40,381 nt of DNA from an uncultured Flavobacterium sp. (GTDB lineage: Bacteria > Bacteroidota > Bacteroidia > Flavobacteriales > Flavobacteriaceae). Made by a program: the position numbers and the translations under genes. The stretch is from assembly GCA_913060575.1 (NCBI GenBank), contig CAJXRR010000004.1, forward strand, positions 1 to 40,381. Reading direction: 5' to 3'. A model generated the notes under the pieces. That model ran no database searches. It saw only the letters and a program-made list of their open reading frames with translations, and was not told the origin of the DNA. This document shows, one piece after another, positions 40,246-40,381 of the stretch (within the stretch, counting starts at the first letter, position 1; the number at the start of each line of letters is the position of its first letter).

Positions 40246-40381
40246 AAAAAGAAATTTCTATTGGTTTTGTGATTTCTATTCTAGCAACTGCTTGCGGTGT
40301 TTTTTTATACTTACAATACTTTTCTAAATATGGTTTTGAAGAAACAATTCTAATGATACAAAAAGGTAATTTATATGCTCA
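40233..40381 (+). CDS. Membrane protein, 3' end beyond the window
   Basis: A frame opening at ATG 40233 overlaps the surE stop by 13 bases and stays open to the window end (49 full codons). The visible protein begins MGIIKKEISIGFVISILATACGVFLYLQYF, with a hydrophobic helix at about residues 9-27, then SKYGFEETILMIQKGNLYA. It is not in the ORF track because it is incomplete. I recall surE being followed by a short membrane protein and then lpxB in some Flavobacteriaceae, which would fit, but lpxB is not visible here. Confidence 0.65.
   Translation, partial: MGIIKKEISIGFVISILATACGVFLYLQYFSKYGFEETILMIQKGNLYA

Noticed and set aside
1-40381. CRISPR array, prophage, insertion sequence or integrated island
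   Set aside because: No spaced direct repeats, no transposase, integrase or phage structural gene, and no shift in base composition was seen; the tRNA-Leu gene has no integrase beside it and I saw no repeat of its 3' end.

Overview
The window looks like a chromosomal core region of a marine or host-associated Flavobacteriaceae (Bacteroidota). The base composition is AT-rich. Several genes have Bacteroidota-type promoters (TTTG, 18-23 bases, TAnnTTTG) and I see no clear Shine-Dalgarno sites. There are many small lipoproteins, and typical family members are present: a DPP III lipoprotein, a type II branched-chain aminotransferase, DUF4920, DUF4407, a BlaI/M56 pair, and an amidohydrolase carrying TolB-like repeats. 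I found no insertion sequence, prophage, CRISPR array or rRNA. The first 47 bases are not biological: they are Illumina Nextera adapter (end of P7, an 8-base index, Read 2 sequence and Tn5 mosaic end) left on the contig end, and they truncate thyA.

Layout. 1-9.8 kb: thyA-folA; a small lipoprotein; a secreted M24 peptidase overlapping a membrane protein gene; the DPP III lipoprotein; a KirBac-like potassium channel; a MazG-like pyrophosphohydrolase followed by two tandem paralogous membrane proteins; two lipoproteins. 9.9-14.2 kb: ilvE with a PqqB-like beta-lactamase-fold lipoprotein, a DUF4920 lipoprotein, mnmD, a DUF1223 thioredoxin-like protein and a 44-residue membrane peptide missing from the ORF track. 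14.2-18.0 kb: a glycosyltransferase 2/flippase-like pair diverging from ruvC-hemW. 18.0-23.5 kb: a cyclase-family enzyme overlapping an alpha/beta hydrolase, a TauE/SafE permease with secreted partners, and a CPA2 antiporter overlapping an MmcQ/YjbR gene. 23.5-29.1 kb: a 1,094-residue PD40-amidohydrolase diverging from ade-phnA. 29.3-34.0 kb: DUF4407, a BlaI-type repressor with an M56 sensor peptidase, and an M20 dipeptidase. 34-40.4 kb: tRNA-Leu(UAG), an MDR oxidoreductase, a hotdog thioesterase, an OppC-type permease, the Prc protease, surE and the start of one more membrane protein.

The content is mostly housekeeping: dTMP and folate synthesis, peptide turnover (M24, DPP III, M20, Prc, perhaps OppC), purine salvage, tRNA modification and recombination. 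The strongest non-coding signals are: (i) short intergenic palindromes with a shared core close to GAGCnTAGTCGA, whose flanking arms differ between copies but stay complementary; (ii) two BlaI-type dyads that sit exactly on the -33 and -7 elements of the blaI/M56 promoter; (iii) -7 motifs only 4-5 bases before three ATG codons, which suggests leaderless mRNAs. I do not see a convincing new defence or biosynthetic system.
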